A stretch of 52,124 nt of DNA from Microbacteriaceae bacterium (GCA_014377425.1 JACMPQ010000024.1:1-52124); one strand, 5' to 3'; shown: positions 17,711 to 28,218, counted from the stretch's first letter. The notes: a model not told the origin generated them from the sequence alone. Numbers and translations are program-made.

Positions 17711-19369
17711 TCAGGCCGTTATCGACTCCGTTGCCGTCGCAACCGCCCGTGCCTCGACCGCGGTGCGGGCCAAGAGCGCAAGCGCCGCCTTCGCCTTCGC
17801 CTGACCGAGGGTCACCGTGAGCAGTTCGGCACGGACGTCGGCGAGCGCCGCCGGGGTCATCGACAAGCTGGTCGCCCCGAGCCCCACCAGCACTACCGCC
17901 AGCTGCGGATCCGCCGCAGCCTCCCCGCAAATACCGACCGGGATGCCAAACCGGGCCCCGGCATCACCGAGCATCTTGACCAGGCGCAGCACCGCCGGAT
18001 GCCACGGATCTTGGTAGGACGCCACGCTGCCGAGCATTCGGTCTGCTGCCAGGGTGTATTGGGTGAGGTCGTTGGTACCGATGCTGAGGAAGTCAGCCAC
18101 CTGGGCCACCTGCTCAGCGACGAGGGCGAGCGAGGGCACCTCGGCCATCACGCCCACCGTTTCAAGCCCCAACTCGCGGCCAATCGATACGAAGTAGTCG
18201 GTCTCGGCGGCGTCGGCAACCATCGGTGCCATCACCCACAGCTCAGCGTCCGTTTCGGCCTGTGCGTTAGCCAGAGCGACGAGCTGATCCCGCAAAATCT
18301 GTTCGCTTGCGCGTAATGCGCGAAGGCCCCGGAGCCCGAGGGCCGGATTTTCTTCGTGGCTGTTGGTGAGAAAACTCAAGGGCTTATCGGCCCCGGCATC
18401 CAGCGCCCGCACCACCACCTTCTTGCCGGAAAAATGCTGGAGCAGCTGAACATATTGCGCCTGCTGTTCCGCCACCGTTGGTGCACGGGTTGCGCCCAGA
18501 AACAGAAACTCGGTGCGAAACAGCCCGACCCCCTCTGCGCCCAACGCCACCGCGTCGGCGGCCTCCGCGGGTGAGCCCAGGTTGGCTAAGAGGGGAATAG
18601 GCGTGCCGTCGGCGAGGGCACCCGGGGTGATCGGCGCGTGGGCAATCGCCGCGCGCTGCGCGATGCGTTCGCGCGTTTGGGCGATGATCTGCGCTGACGG
18701 GTTCACGGTGATGGTTCCGGATGCGGCATCCGCCACCACCACGTCGCCATCCACCAGTTCCAACGCCCGGCCCACCCCGACAATGGCGGGGATGGATTTG
18801 GAGCGGGCAAGGATCGCGGTGTGACTGGTCGGGCCACCATCCCGGGTGATCAAGCAGAGGACCTTGTCGAGGTCGAGGAGGGCGGTGTCGGCCGGGGCGA
18901 GGTCTTGGGCCACGAGCACGAACGGGGTATCACTTTCGGGAACACCGGGAGCCGCCACTCCGCGCAGACGGGCGACGATGCGCTGCGAGACATCTCCGAG
19001 GTCGGCGGCACGTTCGGCGAGGTAGCCGCCCATGCCGATAAGGATGTCTTGGAACGCAGCAATGGCCTCGAAGACGGCACGTTCACCGGTGGTTCCCGCT
19101 TCAATGCGTGCCTTTATGTCGTCATCGAGGGAGGGGTCGCTCGCCATCATCGACGCGGCCTCCAGCACCGCTTGGGCGTCTCCACCGGCGCGCACGGCTC
19201 GATCCCCAAGCTCCGCCGAGACGGCGGCGAGGGCGGCTTTCACGGTGGCATATTCGGCGGCAGCGTCGCCACCGTGCTGGCCCGCCGCGGGCTCGGGCAA
19301 CGGGTCGGGCATTCGCAGAACCGCGCCCACAGCAAGGCCCCGGCCCACGCCAATTCCGCTCAGTTCCAT
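17711..19369 (-). CDS. ptsI: Phosphoenolpyruvate-protein phosphotransferase (PTS Enzyme I)
   Basis: A 552-residue cytosolic enzyme that transfers phosphate from PEP to HPr, the first step of all PTS uptake. The phosphorylated histidine is His183 in GGPTSHTAILAR, the PEP-binding barrel shows VGLFRTEFLF and GTNDLTQY, and Cys481 in GICGEAAADP is the C-terminal catalytic cysteine. The length is slightly below the usual 570. ATG 19369 has GGAGA upstream. No ptsH (HPr) gene is adjacent, which is unusual since the two are commonly linked. It would serve the EIIA/EIIB pair at 2679-3417 among others. Confidence 0.95.
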   Translation of the reverse strand: MELSGIGVGRGLAVGAVLRMPDPLPEPAAGQHGGDAAAEYATVKAALAAVSAELGDRAVRAGGDAQAVLEAASMMASDPSLDDDIKARIEAGTTGERAVFEAIAAFQDILIGMGGYLAERAADLGDVSQRIVARLRGVAAPGVPESDTPFVLVAQDLAPADTALLDLDKVLCLITRDGGPTSHTAILARSKSIPAIVGVGRALELVDGDVVVADAASGTITVNPSAQIIAQTRERIAQRAAIAHAPITPGALADGTPIPLLANLGSPAEAADAVALGAEGVGLFRTEFLFLGATRAPTVAEQQAQYVQLLQHFSGKKVVVRALDAGADKPLSFLTNSHEENPALGLRGLRALRASEQILRDQLVALANAQAETDAELWVMAPMVADAAETDYFVSIGRELGLETVGVMAEVPSLALVAEQVAQVADFLSIGTNDLTQYTLAADRMLGSVASYQDPWHPAVLRLVKMLGDAGARFGIPVGICGEAAADPQLAVVLVGLGATSLSMTPAALADVRAELLTVTLGQAKAKAALALLARTAVEARAVATATESITA

Positions 19370-19480
19370 GATCGATCTCCAGTTTTCGGGCGAAGGTCGG
19401 GCTGCGCCTCAGCCCGGCAATGCGCTGCATAGTGAACGTCGAATCGCTAGCCTAACCTCGCCGCTGAATATGCTGGAAAA

Positions 19481-20596
19481 ATGGTTGAAAGTTCGTCTGT
19501 CGCCCCGAAGGGTCTGCCCGCGCTGATCGCGGGGGCACTCAAGCTGAAGCCGGTTCGGGTGTTTCTGCACTTCGCGTCGCGTCGCGGTCCGCTGCTGTCT
19601 TCGGGGCTTGCCTATCAGTCAATTTTTGCCATCTTCGCCGCCCTGTGGCTGGCGTTTTCGATCGCCGGGCTAGTGATTCAGGGTAACCCGAGCCTGAAGG
19701 CATCCCTGATTGCCGCGGTTGCTCAGGCCCTGCCCGGACTCATTCAAGATGGATCGACTGAGGGCGCGGTAGACCCGAATACGCTTCTCAAGGCGGGGAT
19801 CCTCGGGTTCAGCGGAGCCGTGGCTCTGGTGGGTCTTCTCGCGACGGCGCTCGGGTGGATGGCATCCAGTCGCGACGCCATTCGAGATATTTTTTCCCTG
19901 CCCGGGGTGACCAGCAACTTTCTGCTCCTGAAGGTCAAAGATTTGGGGGTTGCGCTGGTTTTTGGTGCGGCGGTTATTGTCTCGGCGGTCCTTTCGGCGG
20001 CCAGTACTGCGCTCTTAGGCGTTGCCCTTGAGATCACCGGTGTCGGCTCTAAATCGGTGGTGGCCACGGTTTTGGCGCGCATTCTTGGCCTTATCGTTGT
20101 GCTCGCTATCGACACACTCGTGTTGGCCGCGCTCTACCGATTACTCGCGGGCGTGAGCGTCCCAACCCGCAGGCTGTTTGCCGGCTCACTCATCGCGGGG
20201 GTGGCGATTGGGGCGCTCAAGGCGCTCGGTAACACTCTGCTTGGCGGGGCCTCCAACAACCCCCTGCTGGCATCGTTCGCGGTGATCATCGGACTCCTTA
20301 TCTGGTTCAATCTCGCCTGCCAGGTGCTGCTTCTCGGGGCGGCGTGGATCGCGGTGGGACTGAATGACAGTGGCATCGCCGTGGATCCGGCTGCCGCAGC
20401 CAAGCGTGCGGAGGAGGAGCGCTTGATCGTGCTCGGCCGGGAGGCCGAACAGCGCCGAGCGCGCGGTTTATTTGCACGGCTGTTCGGCCGGCGGTCGCCG
20501 GCGACATCACACGTCGACGAGACGGCGCCCGATTCGTCGGCCTCCGGGAAGGCCAACGACGCGGACCGAGAATCTGCCCCAGCCGGCACTAAATAG
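19481..20596 (+). CDS. YihY/BrkB-family inner membrane protein
   Basis: A 371-residue integral membrane protein with about six transmembrane segments, matching the YihY/virulence factor BrkB family (formerly misnamed ribonuclease BN). Family landmarks are the N-terminal SSGLAYQSIFAIFAALW, a central hydrophobic block and the NPLLASFAVIIGLLIWFNL helix. A charged, probably disordered cytoplasmic tail of about 70 residues ends the protein. The biochemical function of the family is not settled. ATG 19481 follows GGA; the gene is divergent from ptsI and is followed by the exonuclease III gene, 10 bases on. Confidence 0.87.
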   Translation: MVESSSVAPKGLPALIAGALKLKPVRVFLHFASRRGPLLSSGLAYQSIFAIFAALWLAFSIAGLVIQGNPSLKASLIAAVAQALPGLIQDGSTEGAVDPNTLLKAGILGFSGAVALVGLLATALGWMASSRDAIRDIFSLPGVTSNFLLLKVKDLGVALVFGAAVIVSAVLSAASTALLGVALEITGVGSKSVVATVLARILGLIVVLAIDTLVLAALYRLLAGVSVPTRRLFAGSLIAGVAIGALKALGNTLLGGASNNPLLASFAVIIGLLIWFNLACQVLLLGAAWIAVGLNDSGIAVDPAAAAKRAEEERLIVLGREAEQRRARGLFARLFGRRSPATSHVDETAPDSSASGKANDADRESAPAGTK

Positions 20597-20606
20597 AATC
20601 GGGAGC

Positions 20607-21452
20607 ATGGCTACCGAACTGCGTATCGCATCTGTCAACACCAACGGCGTGCGCGCCGCGTACCGCAAGGGGATGGGCGACTGGCTTGATGCTCGCGGCG
20701 TGGACATTTTGGCCATCCAAGAGGTGCGCGCGGCCACCGAAGACCTCGAAACGCTGCTCGGGCCGGAGTGGAACATTCTGCACGACGCAGCCACCGCCAA
20801 GGGGCGAGCGGGTGTTGCCCTCGCCTCCCGCGGCCCGGCCAGCATCCATCGGGTCGAGCTGGGTGCGGTGGAGTTTGACAGCGCCGGACGCTGGCTCGAA
20901 GCCGACTTCTCGGTGGGCGACGCGGTCGTGACCGTCGTGAGCACCTATGTGCACTCTGGGGTGGCCGACACTCCCAAGCAAGACGAGAAGTGGAAGTTTC
21001 TCGACGCGATGACCGCGCGGTTGCCGGAGCTCGCCGCGCACTCCGAGCTCGCCGTGGTGGTGGGAGATCTCAACGTGGGCCACCGCGAACTCGACATCAA
21101 AAATTGGAAGGGCAACGTGAAGCGGGCCGGGTTCCTCCCCCGCGAGCGCGCCTACTTCGATCGCTTCCTCGGCGAGCGGGATGCCGCCATCACCGGCGTC
21201 GACGGAACCGTCGGGCCAGGTCTCGGCTGGGTCGACATCGGCCGCCAGCACGCCGGCGAGGTGGAGGGCCCCTACACCTGGTGGAGCCAGCGCGGGCAGG
21301 CCTTCGACACCAACACCGGATGGCGCATCGACTACCATTTGGCGACCCCGGCCCTCGCGGCAAAAGTGACCGGCTACGCCGTGGACCGCGCAACAGCCTG
21401 GGACCAGCGCTGGTCGGATCACGCTCCCGTCGTTGTCGACTACCTGATCTAG
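20607..21452 (+). CDS. xthA: Exodeoxyribonuclease III
   Basis: A 281-residue EEP-family nuclease acting at abasic sites and 3' ends in base excision repair. Catalytic residues are visible: Asn11 in SVNTNGVR, Glu39 in IQEVRA, Asp154 and Asn156 in GDLNVGH, and the final Asp271-His272 in WSDHAPVV. The DNA-binding segment YTWWSQRGQAFDTNTGWRID is typical of actinobacterial ExoIII. ATG 20607 follows GGGAGC; the open frame extends upstream into the preceding membrane protein gene, but that part has no family resemblance. Confidence 0.93.
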   Translation: MATELRIASVNTNGVRAAYRKGMGDWLDARGVDILAIQEVRAATEDLETLLGPEWNILHDAATAKGRAGVALASRGPASIHRVELGAVEFDSAGRWLEADFSVGDAVVTVVSTYVHSGVADTPKQDEKWKFLDAMTARLPELAAHSELAVVVGDLNVGHRELDIKNWKGNVKRAGFLPRERAYFDRFLGERDAAITGVDGTVGPGLGWVDIGRQHAGEVEGPYTWWSQRGQAFDTNTGWRIDYHLATPALAAKVTGYAVDRATAWDQRWSDHAPVVVDYLI

Positions 21453-21462
21453 AGCCGGCATC

Positions 21463-21517
21463 GCGCGCACTGGCACGGGTTTAACGCGGGCACCGTGCGC
21501 GCTGCTTCGGCGCGCAC
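21463..21517 (+). promoter_or_regulatory. Competing hairpins in the trpS leader
   Basis: The octamer gcgcgcac at 21463-21470 and again at 21510-21517 is complementary to gtgcgcgc at 21495-21502. The middle copy can pair with either flank, giving two mutually exclusive 8-bp stems; the downstream one has a perfect stem with loop tgcttcg. There is no T-run, so control of translation or just termination of the exonuclease III transcript are both possible. Confidence 0.5.
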
Positions 21518-21521
21518 CTGA

Positions 21522-22541
<1,020 letters not shown>

Positions 22542-22561
22542 TACAAGCCGAGTGAACGCCA

Positions 22562-22619
22562 AAACGGACGGCCACGCTGATTTCCACGCAATAAACGCAA
22601 TCACCGGGGCCGGCCGTTT
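22562..22619. terminator. Bidirectional terminator between trpS and glpK
   Basis: Arms aaacggacggcc (22562-22573) and ggccggccgttt (22608-22619) pair with one mismatch. The A/T ends flank a GC-rich stem in both directions, fitting a shared terminator for two convergent genes. The 34-base loop is long, so the efficiency is uncertain. Confidence 0.55.
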
Positions 22620-22635
22620 AGCCAAATCGTGCTGG

Positions 22636-24150
22636 TTAGGCCACGTCCTCGTCGACCCAGTCAAAGGTCTTGGTGACGGCCTTCTTCCAGATGCGCAGCA
22701 GCCGGTCGGCTTCTGCGCGGTCGAGGTTCGGCGTCCAGCGGCTGTCTTCCTGCCAGTTGGAACGAAGTTCGCCCAGGTCCGACCAGAAGCCCACGGCAAG
22801 GCCGGCAGCGTAGGCGGCACCGAGGGCTGTGGTTTCGGCCACCACCGGACGCACCACCGGCACGCCGAGGATGTCGGCCTGAAACTGCATGAGCAGGTTG
22901 TTGGCGATCATTCCGCCATCAACCTTGAGCTCGGTGAGGTCGACACCGGAGTCGGCGTTCACGGCGTCCAGCACCTCGCGGGTCTGGAACGCGGTGGCCT
23001 CGAGCGCGGCACGAGCAATGTGACCCTTGTTGACGTACCGGGTCATCCCCACGAGCGCACCACGGGCATCTGGGCGCCAGTAGGGGGCGAAGAGTCCGGA
23101 GAACGCGGGAACAAAGTAGACCCCACCGTTGTCGTCGACGGTCTTCGCGAGGTCCTCGATCTCGGCAGCACTGGAGATGATGCCGAGGTTGTCGCGAAGC
23201 CATTGCACGAGTGAGCCGGTGACCGCGATGGCCCCCTCCAGCGCGTAGTGCGGCTTGGCGTCGCCGAGCTTGTACCCGAGGGTGGTGAGCAGGCCGTTTT
23301 TGGAGTGAACGATCTCTTCCCCGGTGTTGAAGATCAGGAAGTTACCGGTGCCATAGGTGTTCTTTGACTCTCCGGCGTCAAACGCCGCCTGCCCGAACGT
23401 TGCCGCCTGCTGGTCTCCCAGGATGCCGGCGATCGGCACTTCCCGCAGCAGACTCGAACTGCTGGCAACACCATAGACCTCGGAAGAACTGCGAATCTCG
23501 GGCAGCATCGACTTTGGCACATTGAATGCCTCCAGAATGTCGTCGCGCCAGGCGAGCGTCTGGAGATCCATGAACATCGTGCGTGAGGCATTGGTGACGT
23601 CGGTGGCATGAACGCCCCCGTCGACGCCCCCGGTGAGGTTCCACAGCACCCAGGTGTCGGTCGTTCCGAACAGCAGGTCGCCCGCCTCGGCCTTTTCGCG
23701 GGCGCCCTCAACATTCTCAAGAATCCAAACGATCTTGGTGCCGGAGAAGTAGGTGGCCAGAGGCAACCCGACGGTCTGCTTGAAGCGTTCCACCCCGCCG
23801 TCGGCGGCGAGCCGATCCACGATGGGCTGGGTGCGGGTGTCTTGCCAGACGATCGCGTTGTAGACCGCCTTTCCGGTGGTCTTATCCCAGACCACGGCAG
23901 TCTCCCGCTGGTTGGTAATACCCACGGCGGCAATATCATGCCGGGTCAGGTTGGCCTTGGACAGTGCCTGGCCAATCACCTCACGGGTGTTGTCCCAGAT
24001 CTCGGCCGGGTCGTGTTCTACCCAACCGGCACGCGGAAAGATCTGCTCATGTTCTTTCTGACCGGTGGAAATAATACTTCCAGCATGATCGAAAATAATG
24101 GCGCGCGACGAGGTGGTTCCTTGGTCGATAGCGATGACGTAATCACTCAC
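22636..24150 (-). CDS. glpK: Glycerol kinase
   Basis: A 504-residue FGGY-family kinase that traps imported glycerol as glycerol-3-phosphate. The N-terminal phosphate motif [13 protein letters not shown], the GITNQRET segment, and the [12 protein letters not shown] and C-terminal KVDGGMIAN regions are intact. The length is standard. The start is GTG 24150 with GGGAG about ten bases upstream. It is the last gene of the minus-strand set glpD, glpF, glpK and lies 60 bases downstream of glpF. Confidence 0.95.
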   Translation of the reverse strand: MSDYVIAIDQGTTSSRAIIFDHAGSIISTGQKEHEQIFPRAGWVEHDPAEIWDNTREVIGQALSKANLTRHDIAAVGITNQRETAVVWDKTTGKAVYNAIVWQDTRTQPIVDRLAADGGVERFKQTVGLPLATYFSGTKIVWILENVEGAREKAEAGDLLFGTTDTWVLWNLTGGVDGGVHATDVTNASRTMFMDLQTLAWRDDILEAFNVPKSMLPEIRSSSEVYGVASSSSLLREVPIAGILGDQQAATFGQAAFDAGESKNTYGTGNFLIFNTGEEIVHSKNGLLTTLGYKLGDAKPHYALEGAIAVTGSLVQWLRDNLGIISSAAEIEDLAKTVDDNGGVYFVPAFSGLFAPYWRPDARGALVGMTRYVNKGHIARAALEATAFQTREVLDAVNADSGVDLTELKVDGGMIANNLLMQFQADILGVPVVRPVVAETTALGAAYAAGLAVGFWSDLGELRSNWQEDSRWTPNLDRAEADRLLRIWKKAVTKTFDWVDEDVA

Positions 24151-24210
24151 GGTCTTAACTCCCTTGTTAGTAGACGTAAATTTATGTGTGGTCGTAAACG
24201 GGGTACGGGA

Positions 24211-24978
24211 TTACTTGGCCATCGCGATGATGGGCAGCAGGGGACCCGCGAGAAGCCCCGCGAGCACTCCGCCGATGATCGGCCCGACCACGGGAACCCA
24301 GGAATAGGCCCAGTCGCTTTTGCCCTTGCCCTTAATTGGCAGGAAGAAATGGGCGATTCGCGGGCCGAGGTCGCGGGCGGGATTGATGGCGTAGCCGGTA
24401 GGCCCACCGAGTGAGGCGCCGATTCCCACAACGAGCAGTGCGACGGGAAGTGCGCCGAGCGCAGCGAGACCGCCACCGGGCGATTGGCGCCCGAAGCCAA
24501 TCACCACGAACACGAGCACGAAGGTGCCGATGATTTCGGTGACAACGTTCCAGCCGTAGCTGCGAATGGCCGGCCCGGTGGAGAATACACCGAGCTTGTT
24601 CGCCGGTTCTGGTTCATCATCGAAATGCTGCTTGTGCGCGGCCCAGGCGACCACCGCACCGATAATCGCCCCAATGAATTGGCCGAGGATGTAGACGATG
24701 ACCGAGAGAAAGCTCACCGGCACACCCAGCCCGAATTCCTTTGCTCCGCTGGCGACGAGGCCCAGCGTTACCGCCGGGTTGAGGTGAGCGCCTGAGTTGT
24801 AGGCGACGATTACCCCGGCAAACACGGCAAGTCCCCAGCCAAAGTTGACCATCAAAAAGCCGCCGTTATTGCCCTTGTTTTTGACGAGGGCAACGTTTGC
24901 GACCACCCCGCAACCAAGCAAAATTAGCATTGCCGTTCCGACGACTTCCGAGAGGAAATCCAACCCTAAATTGTCCAC
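24211..24978 (-). CDS. glpF: Glycerol uptake facilitator (aquaglyceroporin)
   Basis: A 255-residue MIP-family channel that lets glycerol enter by facilitated diffusion. Both pore NPA motifs are present, Asn67 in GAHLNPAVT and Asn199 in GYAINPARD; the following Arg and Asp of the second motif are typical of glycerol-conducting members. Six transmembrane helices are visible. I start at GTG 24978, with GGAAAGG five bases upstream; the frame also allows GTG 24999, which lacks a ribosome binding site. Cotranscribed with glpK downstream. Confidence 0.93.
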   Translation of the reverse strand: MDNLGLDFLSEVVGTAMLILLGCGVVANVALVKNKGNNGGFLMVNFGWGLAVFAGVIVAYNSGAHLNPAVTLGLVASGAKEFGLGVPVSFLSVIVYILGQFIGAIIGAVVAWAAHKQHFDDEPEPANKLGVFSTGPAIRSYGWNVVTEIIGTFVLVFVVIGFGRQSPGGGLAALGALPVALLVVGIGASLGGPTGYAINPARDLGPRIAHFFLPIKGKGKSDWAYSWVPVVGPIIGGVLAGLLAGPLLPIIAMAK

Positions 24979-25055
24979 ATTGACCTTTCCGAGGAGCACT
25001 CAAGCACGGCTGTGCCCGGCGCATCGATTGCGTTCTCACGGAGGTTAACGCCAGA

Positions 25056-25087
25056 GTGCAGCCCGCGGCAATAGCCGCGGGCTGCAC
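25056..25087 (-). terminator. Perfect 14-bp stem-loop between glpD and glpF
   Basis: Arms gtgcagcccgcggc (25056-25069) and gccgcgggctgcac (25074-25087) flank the four-base loop aata. It begins 11 bases after the glpD stop. There is no T-run, as in many actinobacterial terminators. It should separate glpD transcription from glpFK, at least partly. Confidence 0.85.
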
Positions 25088-25097
25088 ATCCGTGCAT

Positions 25098-26819
25098 CTA
25101 TCGTTTGGAGGTCAACCGGGCCGTGAGTTCGACGGAATGAGCGTCTTTTAACTCGGCCAATGACGCTGCGATTTCGGCCGAGATCTGCTCGGCAGACCAA
25201 TCAAGGGTTGCCCCGATGATCCGGCCTAACTCCTCAACCAACTCCAGCGTGAGTGATCCGGTGAATGCCAAATTGGTGCGTCGCAGCAGCAGATCGATGA
25301 GGTGTACAGCGTTTTCACCAATTACCAAACGCTCAATCTCCCGCCGGGTAAATGAACGATCGTTCACGAGCTCGGCATCCGGCTCAAGGTCGAGGTAGGT
25401 CATGACCTCGATGGCCTTCGTGCCATAGCGCTCCAAGAGCGCATCAGTAACTGCAGCGCTCCGGTTGCCAGCGTGCGCCGACACCCAACGGGTGCGATCC
25501 GCGGAAGTGTTCGGGAAGCCAACGCCTCCACCGATCGCGAGCGACGCGGTGCTGGCAGTGCGCGGCATTTTCAAGAGCGCCAGAGCCTCGTTGCCGAGGT
25601 GCTCCGCTAACGCTCGGAACGTGGTCCACTTGCCGCCTACCAAGCTCAGCAGAGGGGTGTTCGCGACCGTGCCGGCCTCGATGCGGTAATCCCGAGAGAC
25701 GAACCCCGGTTGCTCGTCGTCATGGCGAGGCAGCGGGCGGATACCAGAGAACCGAAACACAATCTGCGAACGATCGACGGTGATGTCTGGGAAGACGTGA
25801 CCGATGAGATCGAAGAAGTAGTCGACCTCATCCTCGGTGCAGCGACTCGGCGTGCTGGGGTCGGCATCGATATCAGTGGTTCCCACCATGATTTTTCCCT
25901 TCACCGGGTAAATCAAAACGATGCGGCCATCTTTGTGTTCGAAGAAGATCTCGCGGCCCGCTGTAGCGGCGAGCAACTCGGCGTTATCGAGCACAATGTG
26001 CGAACCCTTCGTGCCGCCCATGAAAACGGTCGCTTTTCCGAGGGCAGCGTTGGTGAGGTCGGTCCAGGGGCCTGAGGTGTTAATAATCACCTCAGCCGTG
26101 AATTGGAACGTCTCACCGGTTTCGCGATCGCGCAACGTGATGCCAGAGGCATCCGATCCGACGGCCTCGACGTAGTTCGCGGCGCGCGCGGGACCCTTCG
26201 CAGCCAGGGCGTCGAAGAGCACATCGAGGGCGAGGCGTTCCGGGTCGTGCATTGACGCGTCGTAGTAGGTCGCCGTATAGGCAATATCCGGATTCAACTG
26301 CGGCAGCTGACGAAGCGATTCCTTCTTGCCGCGAAATTCGTGGCGCGGTACTGCGCCTCCGTCGCGTGAGAAGGAGTCGTACATGGTAAGGCCGACCTTG
26401 ATGAGCAGAGCACCGCGCTCCTGCGGCTTGCCCTGCTTATGTGTGAGAAAGCGAAGGGGTGCTGCGAGTACGCCGGAGAAGGTGCTGAAAATAGGCACCG
26501 TTGTCTTCAGCGGCTTGACGTAGTGCGGCGCCAGCTTGATGAGCCGGTTGCGCTCGGTGACCGATTCTTTGACGAGACGGAATTCACCGTTTTCGAGGTA
26601 GCGGATTCCTCCGTGAATCATGTGCGATGAGGCGGCAGATGCCCCGGAAACGTAGTCTGAGCGCTCCACCAAAGCGACATCGATCCCCTGAAGCGCAAGA
26701 TCCCTAAAAGTGGCGATTCCATTGATCCCCGCGCCGATGATCAACACCTGTGCGTGGGGCCGGGATATGAGCTGCGTGACGGTAGTGCGGGCCTGGCTCG
26801 TCGGCGAGTTCGGGGTCAC
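25098..26819 (-). CDS. glpD: Glycerol-3-phosphate dehydrogenase (FAD, respiratory)
   Basis: A 573-residue peripheral membrane flavoenzyme that oxidises glycerol-3-phosphate to dihydroxyacetone phosphate and feeds electrons to quinone. The FAD-binding fold IGAGINGIATFRDLALQG starts near residue 25. The conserved GGIRYLENGEFRLVKE, IRPLPRHD and GGKWTTFR blocks are present, and a C-terminal helical domain follows. Start: GTG 26819 after GAAAGG with an eight-base spacer; the open frame continues upstream but would cover the divergent promoter. A strong hairpin follows the stop. The gene is divergent from the SorC-like regulator. Confidence 0.94.
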   Translation of the reverse strand: MTPNSPTSQARTTVTQLISRPHAQVLIIGAGINGIATFRDLALQGIDVALVERSDYVSGASAASSHMIHGGIRYLENGEFRLVKESVTERNRLIKLAPHYVKPLKTTVPIFSTFSGVLAAPLRFLTHKQGKPQERGALLIKVGLTMYDSFSRDGGAVPRHEFRGKKESLRQLPQLNPDIAYTATYYDASMHDPERLALDVLFDALAAKGPARAANYVEAVGSDASGITLRDRETGETFQFTAEVIINTSGPWTDLTNAALGKATVFMGGTKGSHIVLDNAELLAATAGREIFFEHKDGRIVLIYPVKGKIMVGTTDIDADPSTPSRCTEDEVDYFFDLIGHVFPDITVDRSQIVFRFSGIRPLPRHDDEQPGFVSRDYRIEAGTVANTPLLSLVGGKWTTFRALAEHLGNEALALLKMPRTASTASLAIGGGVGFPNTSADRTRWVSAHAGNRSAAVTDALLERYGTKAIEVMTYLDLEPDAELVNDRSFTRREIERLVIGENAVHLIDLLLRRTNLAFTGSLTLELVEELGRIIGATLDWSAEQISAEIAASLAELKDAHSVELTARLTSKR

Positions 26820-26905
26820 AATATTTACCTTTCGGGGTTGCAAATAGGGGTGATCTTCGTAATACTTCCGTAACTGACACAAACGATCAAGGAGCGCGCA
26901 CATAT
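26820..26905. promoter_or_regulatory. Divergent promoter/operator between glpD and the SorC-like regulator
   Basis: For the plus strand, ttgcaa (26838-26843) and taatac (26860-26865) are spaced 16 bases. For the minus strand, TTGATC (about 26885-26890) faces AGTATT over the same central bases, so the two -10 boxes would overlap. Inverted words TGATCttcGT (26851 on) and TGATCgtttGT (minus strand, ending near 26890) could be half-sites for the adjacent regulator. All assignments are by eye. Confidence 0.4.
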
Positions 26906-27898
26906 GTGCAGCAGGCTGAAATGACATTCACCGAAGATGCCAGCAGCCAAGTGCGGTTGCGTGACGCCCTGCGCGCCGCCCAGCTCTACTATTTGCAAGA
27001 CCTCACGATGGAAGCCATCGCCCACGAGCTTCACACGTCGCGCTCATCGGTCTCACGATTGCTCAGTTTCGCCCGAGAAACCGGGCTCGTCGAGGTGAGC
27101 ATTCACTCCCCCGTCGATTTACTCACCCGACTCGAGAGAGAAATCCGAGAACGGTATTCGGTCGTGGCCCGTGTTGTACCCATTGCGGATCGCACCAGCG
27201 ACGTTGACCGGCTCGAGCGGGTTGCGCTCTCTGCTGCACGAATTCTCGCCGGCCTCGTGGACTCGAATATGACCGTTGGTGTGGCCTGGGGCTCGACAAT
27301 GAACGCGCTCAGCCGTAATCTGCCCGCGAAAAAAACCCATAATACTCAAATCGTGCAGCTCAATGGCGCCGCTAATACCCGCACCACCGGTCTGCTCTAC
27401 TCCACCGAGATCCTGAACCGCTTTGGGGTGGCGTTTGGCGCCGACGTGCAGCAGTTTCCGGTGCCCGCGCTCTTTGATGACCCTGCCACCAAACAGGCCC
27501 TCTGGCGGGAGAGAAGTATTCTGCGCGTCTTGGCGATCCAGAGCTCGATGGACCTCGCGGTTTTCGGATTGGGAGCTGCTGCGGCATCCGTTCCAAGCCA
27601 TGTTTATGCCGGTGGCTATTTCGATCCGACCGATTACGAACTACTCAGTGCGGCAGGGGTGGTGGGAGACGTGGCGACGGTGTTTTATCGCGCAGACGGC
27701 TCCGACGACGGCATCTCGCTGAATGCCCGCTCGAGCGGACCCAGCCTGACGGAATTGCGAACGGTTCCCCGGCGCTTTTGTATTGTGAGTGGTGACTCCA
27801 AATTGGCCAGCCTGCGCGGCGCTTTAGCCGGTGGGCTCATCACGGATCTCGTGGTGGATGAGGGAACAGCGCGACACCTGGTGGATACCCAAAGCTGA
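26906..27898 (+). CDS. SorC/DeoR-family sugar-binding transcriptional regulator
   Basis: A 330-residue regulator. Residues 18-70 form a helix-turn-helix (LYYLQDLTMEAIAHEL, then SRSSVSRLLSFARETGLVEV). The remainder is the SorC C-terminal effector domain with VGVAWGSTM, FGLGAAA and the late IVSGDSKLASLRGALAGG segment, a Rossmann-like fold that senses phosphorylated sugars. The GTG start at 26906 follows AAGGAG by 11 bases; ATG 26921 is an alternative. Being divergent from glpD with overlapping promoters, it probably controls glpD and perhaps glpFK, responding to glycerol-3-phosphate or a related triose. Glycerol operons are more often run by GlpR or GlpP, so this is a variant. Confidence 0.85.
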   Translation: MQQAEMTFTEDASSQVRLRDALRAAQLYYLQDLTMEAIAHELHTSRSSVSRLLSFARETGLVEVSIHSPVDLLTRLEREIRERYSVVARVVPIADRTSDVDRLERVALSAARILAGLVDSNMTVGVAWGSTMNALSRNLPAKKTHNTQIVQLNGAANTRTTGLLYSTEILNRFGVAFGADVQQFPVPALFDDPATKQALWRERSILRVLAIQSSMDLAVFGLGAAAASVPSHVYAGGYFDPTDYELLSAAGVVGDVATVFYRADGSDDGISLNARSSGPSLTELRTVPRRFCIVSGDSKLASLRGALAGGLITDLVVDEGTARHLVDTQS

Positions 27899-27970
27899 AT
27901 GCCTGCAACTAATGTGCTGGGCGTGCGGTCATCCGGCGCTGGGTGGGATGGGGGATACTTAAGTCAGTAC

Positions 27971-28130
27971 GTGCTCCGGGGTCGGTGAAATTCCGAACCG
28001 GCGGTGATAGTCCGCGACCCGAGTGAAACCAGCGTGATCGTGCGCTGGCAGATCACGGTTGAGCCGGTGGAATTCCGGGACCGACAGTTATGAGGCTAGA
28101 ACGCCTCTCAGTCTGGATGATAGGCAGCAC
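27971..28130 (+). ncRNA. FMN riboswitch (RFN element)
   Basis: The conserved RFN core is plain: ggtgaaattccgaaccggcg near 27984, agtccgcgac at 28009-28018, then gccggtggaattccgg near 28061, accgacagt at 28080-28088 and gtctggatga at 28111-28120. The closing stem P1 is gtgct (27971-27975) with agcac (28126-28130). It binds flavin mononucleotide and lowers expression of the riboflavin operon that follows. A gatact box at 27954-27959 may be the -10 of its promoter. Confidence 0.95.
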
Positions 28131-28185
28131 GAGCAAAACCCACCGTTTTGTTGGCGTCGACCATTGGCGCAGCACCATACCCGGA

Positions 28186-28212
28186 GTCCGTCTCGACAAT
28201 CGAGATGTGGAC
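28186..28212 (+). promoter_or_regulatory. Start-proximal hairpin, likely riboswitch expression platform
   Basis: Stem gtcc/ggac (28186-28189 with 28209-28212) plus tctcga/tcgaga (28191-28196 with 28200-28205) and a caa loop. It ends six bases before the ribD ATG, so it would cover the place of the ribosome binding site. A smaller caaaac/gttttg hairpin at 28134-28150 lies between it and the riboswitch. This suggests control at translation rather than termination. Confidence 0.5.
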
Positions 28213-28218
28213 CACCGG

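Noticed and set aside
24979-24999. GTG 24999 as glpF start
   Set aside because: It lacks a ribosome binding site; the GTG seven codons downstream has GGAAAGG at the right distance.
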